The notes beneath the pieces were generated by a model. That model saw only the letters and a program-made list of their open reading frames with translations, was not told the origin of the DNA and ran no database searches. From Chitinophaga polysaccharea (lineage in GTDB: Bacteria; Bacteroidota; Bacteroidia; Chitinophagales; Chitinophagaceae): a stretch of DNA of 64,000 nucleotides. Shown here piece after piece: positions 18,173-26,638 of the stretch. Within the stretch, counting starts at the first letter, position 1. Every line of letters begins with the position of its first letter. The stretch is from contig NZ_VIWO01000003.1 in assembly GCF_007829335.1 (NCBI RefSeq), forward strand, positions 186,001-250,000. Direction: 5' to 3'. The position numbers and the translations under genes were made by a program.

Positions 18173-18278
18173 GGCTTAAAGCAGAAAGCAAAAAGCTATT
18201 GCAGCGAATGATATTTGCGACTATTTAAAATCGCATTGGTCACCCGCTGCAATAGCTTTTTGCTTTCTGCTTTAAGCC
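18173..18278. terminator. Long perfect inverted repeat between convergent genes, probable bidirectional terminator
   Basis: Arms 18173-18206 and 18245-18278 are perfect 34-base complements around a 38-base loop. Each arm contains an A5 or T5 tract. The loop has its own small TGCGA / TCGCA stem. The right arm includes the DinB stop codon. It is far longer than a normal terminator stem. Confidence 0.7.
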
Positions 18279-18784
18279 CGCTGTTCCTTCAACACATGCG
18301 CCTGGATATTTTCCAGCTGGCGGATATGACGCCGGGTATGTATATTGATGAATTTGATCCACTCCAGCCGGGTGAAAGGACCAAATCCAGGTACTTCAAA
18401 AGCCAGGCATTCTTCATTGAGATCTACGTTGTTGGCAGCGGTAGTCAGCTTATCCCATACCTGGTGAATATGTTCCATTACCTGTGTTTGCGTATGTGGC
18501 GCATTGCCGGGGGCAATCATTTCAGCTGCATTAAATTTTGCGTTGTAATCCTGGAACAAGGCTTTGATCGCATTTACCTTTTCATCCGCCGCCCGCTGTG
18601 TAGGCGCTGACGGGCCATACACCACGCCACAATCTCCCGCTTTCCAGATATGTTCTGCTACCTGCGCCGCCGTCCAGCTACCTTCGAAAGGTACGGTATT
18701 GAGTTGTTTATCATCAAAAGCCGACAATACCTGCACCAACAGTTGGCCGGTTAGTGCTGTTTCGCTGATCAATTGCGCTCTCAT
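18272..18784 (-). CDS. DinB family protein
   Basis: Four-helix-bundle protein of 170 residues in the DinB/YfiT-like superfamily, whose members bind a metal through three His residues; several are thiol-dependent transferases. Candidate ligands are the His in QVAEHIWKAG and the pair in NIHTRRHIRQL. ATG 18784 gives the usual family start (MRAQLISETALTG); an upstream extension to 18817 lacks family character. A second DinB protein, only loosely similar, lies at 48107. Confidence 0.83.
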   Translation of the reverse strand: MRAQLISETALTGQLLVQVLSAFDDKQLNTVPFEGSWTAAQVAEHIWKAGDCGVVYGPSAPTQRAADEKVNAIKALFQDYNAKFNAAEMIAPGNAPHTQTQVMEHIHQVWDKLTTAANNVDLNEECLAFEVPGFGPFTRLEWIKFINIHTRRHIRQLENIQAHVLKEQRA

Positions 18785-18952
18785 AAGTGATTTTTTAAAG
18801 GATGAATAATACTGCAAACTTAGGGTGATCTGCGGAGTTATACGGGGTGGTAATGCGACAAATAAGCGGGCAAAAAGCGACAGCGTTCCGGGAGTTTTCC
18901 AGGTTCCTCTCTCCCTGTTTTTGGAGGTCTTAAAAAAAATAAGCGGCTAATA

Positions 18953-18983
18953 ATTATTAATTGTATATTAGACAATTAATAAT
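18953..18983. repeat. AT-rich 12-bp inverted repeat upstream of sigma 2
   Basis: ATTATTAATTGT and its exact complement ACAATTAATAAT flank a 7-base spacer, about 90 bases before the locus 2 sigma gene and in the 291-base gap shared with the DinB gene. There is no T-run beyond it. It could be an operator or a leader hairpin. Confidence 0.4.
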
Positions 18984-19075
18984 GACAGGCATCGGCCCTG
19001 GTGTAAAAATCAATTCGCAGCAGGTGGTTTTTCCCGGGGGCAGACAGGTTTCACGTTTATGTTAATTTTCCACTT

Positions 19076-19630
19076 ATGAATGGTGTGCATCTTCAACAAT
19101 ATGCAGACGATGTTCTATTAAACTTGCTCAAAGATGGCAACAGGGAAGCTTTTGATGTGATATACCTGCGCTATTGGGAACAACTTTACTTTTACCTGGT
19201 AAAAGCCATCAAAAACACCGAAGAGGCGGAAGATATCCTGCAGGAAGTATTTGTATCGTTATGGAAACGGCGCCACAACCTGGGCAGCATTACCTCATTA
19301 TATACCTATCTCTTTTCCTGTGTACGATATGGCGGCTTCCGCTATATCCGGCAACAAATGAAAAAAACTACGTTCCGTAAGTCGTGGGGATTCCTGTTTT
19401 CCGAAGCCGACGAGGTTTTTGAACAGCAACTGGACGCTAATGAACTATTACACCTGGTAAACCGGGAAATTGATAGACTCCCCCTGAAGATGCGGGAAGT
19501 ATTTATCCTGAGCCGGAAAGAAGATCTTTCCCATAAAGAAATTGCCCATAAACTTAACATCTCCGATAAAACGGTGAAGAAACAAATCAATAATGCCCTG
19601 AAATATCTGCACCTGAAACTCAATGTGTAA
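19076..19630 (+). CDS. ECF RNA polymerase sigma factor, locus 2
   Basis: FecI-like sigma factor of 184 residues. Region 2 contains TEEAEDILQEVFVSLW and SLYTYLFSCVRYGGF; region 4 contains EIAHKLNISDKTVKKQI. It is the first gene of locus 2 and precedes fecR2 by 120 bases. The expected role is transcription of susC2-susD2 after release by FecR. Confidence 0.92.
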   Translation: MNGVHLQQYADDVLLNLLKDGNREAFDVIYLRYWEQLYFYLVKAIKNTEEAEDILQEVFVSLWKRRHNLGSITSLYTYLFSCVRYGGFRYIRQQMKKTTFRKSWGFLFSEADEVFEQQLDANELLHLVNREIDRLPLKMREVFILSRKEDLSHKEIAHKLNISDKTVKKQINNALKYLHLKLNV

Positions 19631-19750
19631 CCGCTGTTGCATGAAAATATCCCGCTGCTGAAATTTTTTTTCCTTCATCTACTACCAACGTTTCTTTTCA
19701 GACACTACTTTACTGACCACGTGTTATGATGACTGCCCAAATTGTTTTTA

Positions 19751-20680
19751 ATGAAAGATGAAACGCCCGGACGTTTGCTGGATCGTTATTTAAAAGGGGA
19801 ATGTACACCGGAAGAACAAAAACGCCTGGAACAATGGCTGGATGAACGGTCGGCGGCCGATACGCACGATACCACCTCCTTTAACCGGAATGAAGTGCAG
19901 CAGCGCCTCAAAGCGAAAATTGACCGGCAACTGGCTGCACGGCCACTGGTTTACATGTCGCGCGTAATTCGTATAGCCGCTGCTGTTATCGTGATATTGC
20001 TGGGTACTTTCCTCATTTTTAAAAACACAGAAACAGGCAACGCTACCTATGCCACTACCAGGGCAGGCAGGGGACAACGCTTGCGACTTACCCTGAGCGA
20101 TGGTTCTGTGGTTACGCTCAATGCAGGCTCCAGCCTCCGCTATCCCCGGGTTTTTAAAGGTAATAGCCGCCATGTTACCCTGCTGGAAGGAGAAGCCTTT
20201 TTTGAGATACAACCACGGGAACGATGCCCTTTTATAGTAGGCACTGCCAATATACAAACAACAGTACTGGGTACTGCTTTTAATGTACAGGCCTATGCAG
20301 CTGCTAAGGAAGTAAAGATAACTGTAGTGAGTGGAAAAGTAGCAGTAAAGGAGTCCCATAGATCTGAAGCCATGGTAGTACTGCCGGATGAACAGGCGGC
20401 CTTGTCGCCCGCAGGGATACAGAAAAAGCAAGTCAGCGCCACCGACAATACCGGCTGGCTACAGGGAAAACTGCAATTCAGGAATGAAAGCCTGGAGAAG
20501 GTAGCATTGATACTGGAAAACAATTACGATGTAACGATTACTTTCAGCAAAGAAGCAACGCGGCATATTCGTTTTACCGCTACCTTCAGTACCAACGACC
20601 CGCTGGATAAAATTCTTTTTGCCATCACCAAAGCCAACAAACTTAGTTATTCCATGAAAGATAAAATCATATCACTCTAA
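19751..20680 (+). CDS. FecR family anti-sigma factor, locus 2
   Basis: Inner-membrane anti-sigma factor of 309 residues. The N-terminal cytoplasmic part (LLDRYLKGECTPEEQKRLE) is followed by one membrane helix at about 72-90, the FecR domain (GQRLRLTLSDGSVVTLNAGS; LEGEAFFEIQP) and a C-terminal DUF4974-like domain. It is of the short form, without the DGSQVVLDSL insert found in FecR 1 and 3. ATG 19751 is preferred to the in-frame TTG at 19742. Confidence 0.92.
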   Translation: MKDETPGRLLDRYLKGECTPEEQKRLEQWLDERSAADTHDTTSFNRNEVQQRLKAKIDRQLAARPLVYMSRVIRIAAAVIVILLGTFLIFKNTETGNATYATTRAGRGQRLRLTLSDGSVVTLNAGSSLRYPRVFKGNSRHVTLLEGEAFFEIQPRERCPFIVGTANIQTTVLGTAFNVQAYAAAKEVKITVVSGKVAVKESHRSEAMVVLPDEQAALSPAGIQKKQVSATDNTGWLQGKLQFRNESLEKVALILENNYDVTITFSKEATRHIRFTATFSTNDPLDKILFAITKANKLSYSMKDKIISL

Positions 20681-20730
20681 CAACCATAGGTTGAACTAAA
20701 TCACTTGTGCATGTACTGACAATCATCAAC

Positions 20731-20767
20731 AAAAAATAACCAGCATGATCCGCGAAATCATAGCTGG
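20731..20767 (-). terminator. Intrinsic terminator pointing away from susC2
   Basis: Read on the minus strand: CCAGCTATGAT, a 7-base loop, ATCATGCTGG (10 pairs, one bulged T), then TTATTTTTT. Neighbouring genes are on the plus strand, so this terminator serves no sense gene. Confidence 0.65.
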
Positions 20768-20827
20768 CTATCGGGCAGCTTATGGCCGCCCTGTCTAGAA
20801 AAATAAACGACCATTTATTTAACCAAA
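20731..20827 (-). ncRNA. Candidate antisense RNA covering the susC2 leader (DonS-like)
   Basis: A minus-strand transcript starting just after the TACATTTG element at 20833-20840 and ending at the terminator would be about 97 nt, nearly the same length as the candidate at locus 1. Its first bases (TTTGGTT, then AAATAAATGGT) resemble those of the locus 1 candidate (TTTGGCTTGTAAATAGATGGT). It would cover the whole susC2 leader. The -7 match and terminator are seen; transcription is inferred. Confidence 0.45.
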
Positions 20828-20832
20828 ACGTT

Positions 20833-20840
20833 CAAATGTA
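20833..20840 (-). promoter_or_regulatory. Antisense -7 element (TACATTTG) over the susC2 start codon
   Basis: Exact TAnnTTTG on the strand opposite to susC2, beginning at the complement of the A of the susC2 ATG, the same register as at susC1. No clear -33 element was found. Confidence 0.45.
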
Positions 20841-23800
20841 TGAAAAAATTCATTTGGTGTCATCTCTATGCCCTGCGGAGAATAGGGTGTATCCTGTTCC
20901 TGCTCAGCATTACCGCTACCAGTGGGTGGGCAGAAGCGCAAGCCAGACCCAGCGCAAGCGGGGTGAAGATCGATCTGCGGCTCACCGATAAATCACTACC
21001 GGAAATATTGAGCCTCATAGAAAAGAAGAGCGGCTTAGGCATGGTATATAACGATCAGCTGGTAGCCGGTTATGACCACATCTCCATTACCGCTAACCAA
21101 CAACCAGTAACCGCCATACTGGATAAGATCCTGAAAGATACCCGGCTGCACTATCTGCAGAAAGACAACCTGGTAATCATCGTAGAAAAGGAAAATAAAA
21201 CTACCTCCATACCCGCCAATGACAGCGGTCATCTCAACGAACAGGAACCTGTAAAAGGTAAAGTAACAGACGACAAAGGTGAAGCGCTGCCCGGTGTAAA
21301 CGTAAAAATAAAGAACGCTGCTGCCGGTACGGTCACCGATGTTACCGGTCACTATACTCTGCATATCAACAGCCCCGATGCTGTTCTCATATTTTCCTTC
21401 CTCGGCTTCCAGGACCAGGAAATACCAGTGTCCGGCCGAACTTCGATCGACGTGGTGCTGAAAGCCACCGTGGCCAACCTGCAGGAAGCTGTAGTAATTG
21501 GCTATGGTACCCAGCGCCGCGGAGATGTGACCAGCGCTGTGGCTACCGTTAAATCAGCCAACTTTGTGAAAGGACCCGTGCAGGATGCCGGACAACTGAT
21601 ACAGGGAAAAGTGGCAGGTATGACCATCGGTACGCCCAGCGGTAACCCTACCGCCGGCTCCCAGATATTACTCCGTGGTAACACCACCCTGTATGGCGCC
21701 AATGCCAACCCTCTCGTCATTATCGATGGCGTACCCGGTGATCTTAAAACAGTAGCGCCGGAAGATATTGAATCGGTGGATGTGCTCAAAGATGGCTCTT
21801 CTGCCGCCATCTACGGCGTAAGAGGTTCTAATGGCGTTATCATCATCACTACCAAAAGAGCCCGCGGCAGTTTCTCCAACACGGTGGACTATAGCGGCTA
21901 TACGACCACACAGGTGATTGCCCGGAAGCTGAATATGCTCACCGCCCAGGACTACCGCGACCAGATCAAAGCCGGCACCCGACTGGCTTCCTGGGATGCC
22001 GGCAGCTCCACCGACTGGCTGAAAGAAGCTACCCGCACGCCCATTTCTCATGTACATAATCTTACTATCCGCGGAGGCAACGCTACCACCAACTACCTCG
22101 TGTCGGGCAACTACCGCGCATTGCAAGGCATCTTTAAAAAGAGCGATAACAATACCTTTTCCGGAAGAATTGATGTCAACCACAGCATGTTCAACGATAA
22201 AGTGAAACTGAACGTGGGCATCCTCAATCAAACCAATAACTATACCCGCAACAACAACGGCGACAATAGTTTCAACGGATGGATATACCGGCAAACCGTG
22301 ATCCGTAATCCTACAGAACCAGTGCGTAAAGCCAATGGCGATTTCTACGAGCAAACGGGCAACTTCGATTACGAAAACCCGCTGGCCTTGCTGTATGAAA
22401 GCGACGGACAAGCCAAGAATGTAAACTCCCGCATGAATGCCACGGTAACGTATACACCGGTTAATAACTTAAAACTGTCGGCATTGTTTTCCTATGCCCG
22501 GTTTAATTCCAACAAAGGATACGCAGAATCCAAAAAGCATATTTCCAATATCAAAAGCGGGGTGAATGGCTTTGCCTCTGTGGCAGCCGACCTGTCGATC
22601 GACCGCCTCACGGAGTGGACGGCGGAATATAACCGCAACTTTGGAGAGCACCACTTTACGGTATTGGGCGGCTACGGTTACCAGGAAAACGAATCCTCCG
22701 GCAACTATGCCGATAACCAGGATTTTCCTACCGACCTGTTTGGGTATAATAACCTGGGACTGGGAGAGGGCATCAAAAATAAGCTGGCCAATATCAGCAG
22801 TTATAAAACCGAAACAAACCTCATTAGTTTTTTCGGCAGGCTCAATTATAACTATGCCGACAAATACTTGTTGCTGGCGAGTTTGAGAAGAGAGGGTGCC
22901 AGCCAGCTGTATGGCGCCAATAACCCCTGGGGTAATTTCTGGGCAGTATCAGGCGGATGGAGAATTTCCAACGAAGGATTTATGAAGGGGCAAGGACTGT
23001 TCGATGATCTGAAACTGCGTGCCGGTTACGGTATCACCGGTAATCCGCCTAATGCCGGCTTTCTCAGCAAACCATTGATCGGCTATGGCGATTATGTGTA
23101 TACGAACGGTAAATGGTCAAAGATCCTGGTACCTGCTACAAACCCCAATCCGTTTATCCGCTGGGAAGAAAAATCCGAAGCTAATATCGGGTTAGACTTT
23201 AGTATGCTCAAAGGCCGTATCAGCGGTAACATCGATGTATACAACCGCCGTATCAAAGGATTGCTGTATAACTACGCAGTGCCGAGTCCCCCGAATCTTT
23301 ACCCGCTCACTACCGCCAACGTTGGTAAAATGGAGAACAAAGGGATAGAAATCATGCTGAATTTTGTACCGGTAAAAACAAGTGATTTTACCTGGAGTAC
23401 CAGCGTTAACTTTTCTACCAACACCAACAAGTTAATCAGTTTGTCCAACGAATTGTACCAGACTACCACCCCTTATTTCACCACCGGTGCAGCAGGCGTA
23501 CCTATTCAAACCTTTACCAATATTGTAACTATTGGAAAGGGAATAGGCGATTTTTATGGTTATAAAGTAATTGATATCGATGATAAAGGGAAATGGATCT
23601 ACGAAGGAAGAGACGGTAAGCCGGTTAAGTACGATGATTTCCCACATGCTTTCGAGGATAAGAAAGTGATTGGAAATGGATTGCCTAAATATTATGCAGG
23701 CTGGAATAATAATTTCTCCTACAAGCACTTCGACCTGGGTATTACCATGCGTGGGGCTTTCGGCTACCAGATTATCAACTCCCAGCGCATGTACATGGAA

Positions 23801-24145
23801 AACCCTACCATCCAGAATTATAATATCCTGAGATCCGCCTATGACAAGGTATTTGGGAAAACAGAATTAAAAGTAAATGCCCTGGAATTTAACAGCTACT
23901 ATGTAGAAAATGGGGATTTCTGGAAGATAGATAACATTACACTGGGCTATACGTTTGCCGGTCTGAAAAATAAATACCTGAAAGGAGCGAGGGTATATGT
24001 GTCTTCCCTGAATACCTTTACCATTACCGGTTACAAAGGACTGGACCCTGAGGTAAACCGGATCGGTCTGAGCCCCGGTATGGACGACCGTGATAAATAT
24101 CCTACTACCCGTTCCTTTACCCTGGGTGTGAACCTGAATTTTTAA
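20840..24145 (+). CDS. SusC/RagA TonB-linked outer-membrane transporter with STN domain, locus 2
   Basis: TonB-dependent channel of 1101 residues. Order: signal peptide (to about AEAQA); STN domain about 44-116; CarboxypepD_reg-like domain about 138-215; linker with AVVIGYGTQRRGDVTSAV; plug with SVDVLKDGSSAAIYGVRGSNG; barrel. STN marks it as the ligand sensor for FecR 2. The susD partner follows after 18 bases. No degradative enzyme is attached, so the substrate cannot be guessed from context. Confidence 0.95.
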   Translation: MKKFIWCHLYALRRIGCILFLLSITATSGWAEAQARPSASGVKIDLRLTDKSLPEILSLIEKKSGLGMVYNDQLVAGYDHISITANQQPVTAILDKILKDTRLHYLQKDNLVIIVEKENKTTSIPANDSGHLNEQEPVKGKVTDDKGEALPGVNVKIKNAAAGTVTDVTGHYTLHINSPDAVLIFSFLGFQDQEIPVSGRTSIDVVLKATVANLQEAVVIGYGTQRRGDVTSAVATVKSANFVKGPVQDAGQLIQGKVAGMTIGTPSGNPTAGSQILLRGNTTLYGANANPLVIIDGVPGDLKTVAPEDIESVDVLKDGSSAAIYGVRGSNGVIIITTKRARGSFSNTVDYSGYTTTQVIARKLNMLTAQDYRDQIKAGTRLASWDAGSSTDWLKEATRTPISHVHNLTIRGGNATTNYLVSGNYRALQGIFKKSDNNTFSGRIDVNHSMFNDKVKLNVGILNQTNNYTRNNNGDNSFNGWIYRQTVIRNPTEPVRKANGDFYEQTGNFDYENPLALLYESDGQAKNVNSRMNATVTYTPVNNLKLSALFSYARFNSNKGYAESKKHISNIKSGVNGFASVAADLSIDRLTEWTAEYNRNFGEHHFTVLGGYGYQENESSGNYADNQDFPTDLFGYNNLGLGEGIKNKLANISSYKTETNLISFFGRLNYNYADKYLLLASLRREGASQLYGANNPWGNFWAVSGGWRISNEGFMKGQGLFDDLKLRAGYGITGNPPNAGFLSKPLIGYGDYVYTNGKWSKILVPATNPNPFIRWEEKSEANIGLDFSMLKGRISGNIDVYNRRIKGLLYNYAVPSPPNLYPLTTANVGKMENKGIEIMLNFVPVKTSDFTWSTSVNFSTNTNKLISLSNELYQTTTPYFTTGAAGVPIQTFTNIVTIGKGIGDFYGYKVIDIDDKGKWIYEGRDGKPVKYDDFPHAFEDKKVIGNGLPKYYAGWNNNFSYKHFDLGITMRGAFGYQIINSQRMYMENPTIQNYNILRSAYDKVFGKTELKVNALEFNSYYVENGDFWKIDNITLGYTFAGLKNKYLKGARVYVSSLNTFTITGYKGLDPEVNRIGLSPGMDDRDKYPTTRSFTLGVNLNF

Positions 24146-24163
24146 CCACTAAAATGACTGCAC

Positions 24164-25798
24164 ATGAAAATGCGCTTTAACATATATGCGTTACCGTTAG
24201 CGATGCTGATGATCGTAACGGGTATGGCCTGCACCAAATTAAAAGATAAGCCGTATACAACCATTATCTCCACGGAATTTAATCCTACTAAAGATGATAT
24301 AGCGGCGCTGGTAGGCGCCGGATACTCGCAGTGGCGATTTATATTGCTCGACTGGAACGGCTTATGGCGTGCCCAGGAAGTAACAGCCGATCAGCTGGTG
24401 ATTCCCAAACGTCCCTGGGGTTGGTTTGATGATGGCGTATACCAACGCTTACATCGCCATACCTGGACTACCGACGACGATGTGGTGAATCAAACCTGGT
24501 CGAGAACTTATGCGGGGATTACCAACTGTAACCGGATTATTTACCAGATCGAATCCGGCCTGATACCGGTAGGGGAGGCGAAGCCTGCTACGCTGGCAGA
24601 GCTGAAAGTGCTCAGGGCATCGTACTATGCCGTGTTGTGCGACTTTTATGGCAATGTTCCCCTGGTGACCCAGTTCGACTTGCCCATGGGATATCTGCCG
24701 AAACAGAACACCAGAAAAGAAGTATATGATTTCATTGTAAAAGAAATCACCGGCAATATTCAGTTGCTGAGCAGCGCCAACGATGTGAGCACCTATGGCA
24801 AGTACAACAAATGGGCGGCGTTTACCCTGCTGGCCAAGATGTACCTGAATGCCGGCGTGTATACCGGCACCCCGCAATGGGACAAATGCCTCAGTGCCTG
24901 CGACAGCGTTATCCACTCCAACGCCTATATCCTGGAGGCGGCGCAGAAAAATGTTTTTATAACCGAAAACCAGCACTCCAAAGAAATTGTGTTGGCCATC
25001 CCTATGGATGAAGATTATACCAATAACTGGAATGCCTTTGACCTGCACATGCAAACGCTGCAACAAGAAAACCAGGCCACCTATAACCTGAAAAATACGC
25101 CCTGGGGCGGTATTTGCGCTATCCCGCAGTTCATCAGCACCTTTGACCAGGCCGATGCCCGTTACCAGCGTAACTGGATCAAAGGGCAGCAATATACCTC
25201 CTCCGGGCAAATGCTGTATGTAGCGCAGGGCGATTTTGCCGGCAAGCCTTTGAGTTTCGTAAATGAACTGCCGGGGCTGGAGAAAGGCGAATCAGTACAT
25301 GGATTCAGGCTAGGTAAGTTTGAAATAAAAATGGGTGCTTCTAACCGACTCAGTAACGACTTCCCGGTATTCCGTTATGCAGAGGTGCTGATGATGAAAG
25401 CAGAGAGCTTATTGCGCACCGGTAAAGCCGATGAAGCGGCGGCAATAGTGACACAGGTAAGGCAGCGGGATTTCATCAACGACCCGGCCAAAGCAGTAGT
25501 AACGGGTACGCAGCTGAAAGCCGGCAGCGTCTATGCTTACGGTATGAAAGACCAGGTAAATAACCAGTTTACCAACGAAGGCGGCGCCGATATTGAGTAC
25601 GGCCGTTTCCTCGATGAACTGGGCTGGGAATTTGACCAGGAGGGCCACCGGCGCACAGACCTGATCCGGTTTGGCGTGTTTACCAAAAAGTCGTGGTTAT
25701 CGCATGCGGTTACTAACAATAACAACAGGATCCTGTTCCCGATTCCCAGAACGGAAATACAGAAGAATGGCAACCTGACCCAGAATCCGGGGTATTAG
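24164..25798 (+). CDS. SusD/RagB family lipoprotein, locus 2
   Basis: Surface glycan-binding lipoprotein of 544 residues that pairs with SusC2. The lipoprotein signal ends in VTGMAC near residue 23. SusD landmarks include LRASYYAVLCDFYGNVPLV, AEVLMMKAESLLRTGKADEA and a C-terminal ELGWEFDQEGHRRTDLIRFG block, ending in the common LTQNPGY. It is the last gene of locus 2; a strong terminator follows. Confidence 0.94.
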   Translation: MKMRFNIYALPLAMLMIVTGMACTKLKDKPYTTIISTEFNPTKDDIAALVGAGYSQWRFILLDWNGLWRAQEVTADQLVIPKRPWGWFDDGVYQRLHRHTWTTDDDVVNQTWSRTYAGITNCNRIIYQIESGLIPVGEAKPATLAELKVLRASYYAVLCDFYGNVPLVTQFDLPMGYLPKQNTRKEVYDFIVKEITGNIQLLSSANDVSTYGKYNKWAAFTLLAKMYLNAGVYTGTPQWDKCLSACDSVIHSNAYILEAAQKNVFITENQHSKEIVLAIPMDEDYTNNWNAFDLHMQTLQQENQATYNLKNTPWGGICAIPQFISTFDQADARYQRNWIKGQQYTSSGQMLYVAQGDFAGKPLSFVNELPGLEKGESVHGFRLGKFEIKMGASNRLSNDFPVFRYAEVLMMKAESLLRTGKADEAAAIVTQVRQRDFINDPAKAVVTGTQLKAGSVYAYGMKDQVNNQFTNEGGADIEYGRFLDELGWEFDQEGHRRTDLIRFGVFTKKSWLSHAVTNNNNRILFPIPRTEIQKNGNLTQNPGY

Positions 25799-25813
25799 AG
25801 ATATCAGGAGACG

Positions 25814-25876
25814 GCTGCCCGGTGGGTATTTCTTCGTGCAACGGCGCGAAAAAATACCCACCGGGCAGCTTTTTTT
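25814..25876 (+). terminator. Intrinsic terminator closing locus 2
   Basis: Perfect 18-bp stem GCTGCCCGGTGGGTATTT (25814-25831) with its complement at 25852-25869, followed by seven T. It separates locus 2 from the tandem locus 3. Confidence 0.92.
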
Positions 25877-26011
25877 ATATGTATATTTATGCAAATAATG
25901 TCATTAAATCACCTATTTTCAATCAACTGAAATCAACAAGAAAACACCTATATCGTTGGCCAATAGGGATGTTACCCAAAACTGCTGTGTTTTAAAAAAC
26001 GAGGAAATCAT

Positions 26012-26566
26012 TTGTCTGTAGATGCCACACATATCAATAAGGAGCTGCTCCTGCGTATTGCCGGTGGAGATGAAAAAGCATTTACCCAACTGCTGATGGA
26101 GCATTCAGGGTTGCTGTACAGTTTTGTGCTGCGGCATACCGGGGTAAAGGAGGTAGCGGAAGAAATTGTACAGGATATCTTTACCCAAGTTTGGCAGACC
26201 CGGGAAACCCTGGCGGAAATCCGGAATTTCCGTACTTATTTGTACGTTATTTCCCGTAACCGTATACTCAATGAAATCAAGCGGCTGATGCGGGAGCGGA
26301 AGCGTCATGCCGAGTGGGTGCATGCCGCAGTGGGTGTACTGGAAGAAGATACTGCGATAATAGAGCAGCAATACAACCTGATAGAAGCGGCTATCCGGCG
26401 TTTACCTCCGCAACAAAAAAAAGTATGGACCCTTAACCGGCAGGAGGGAATGACCTACCAGCAGATAGCTGTGGCGATGAATATTTCCAGGGAAACCGTT
26501 AAAACCTATATCCAACATGCCAATGCAGCTATTACCCGGTACATTGCGAGTCACCCGGGTATATAA
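26012..26566 (+). CDS. ECF RNA polymerase sigma factor, locus 3 (TTG start)
   Basis: FecI-like sigma factor of 184 residues. Region 2 contains EEIVQDIFTQVWQTRETL and NFRTYLYVISRNRILNEI; region 4 contains QIAVAMNISRETVKTYI. No ATG or GTG exists between the upstream in-frame stop and region 2. The TTG at 26012 is preceded by GAGGA at 6 bases, a usable ribosome site, so TTG is taken as the start. A rare start codon would keep the level low. It is followed after 72 bases by fecR3. Confidence 0.88.
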   Translation: MSVDATHINKELLLRIAGGDEKAFTQLLMEHSGLLYSFVLRHTGVKEVAEEIVQDIFTQVWQTRETLAEIRNFRTYLYVISRNRILNEIKRLMRERKRHAEWVHAAVGVLEEDTAIIEQQYNLIEAAIRRLPPQQKKVWTLNRQEGMTYQQIAVAMNISRETVKTYIQHANAAITRYIASHPGI

Positions 26567-26638
26567 TTTAAAATTTTTTTTCCTCCTTTACCCCCTTTTT
26601 CTGAGTCGCGTTGTCCTTATGTATAAAAATGTCCGATT

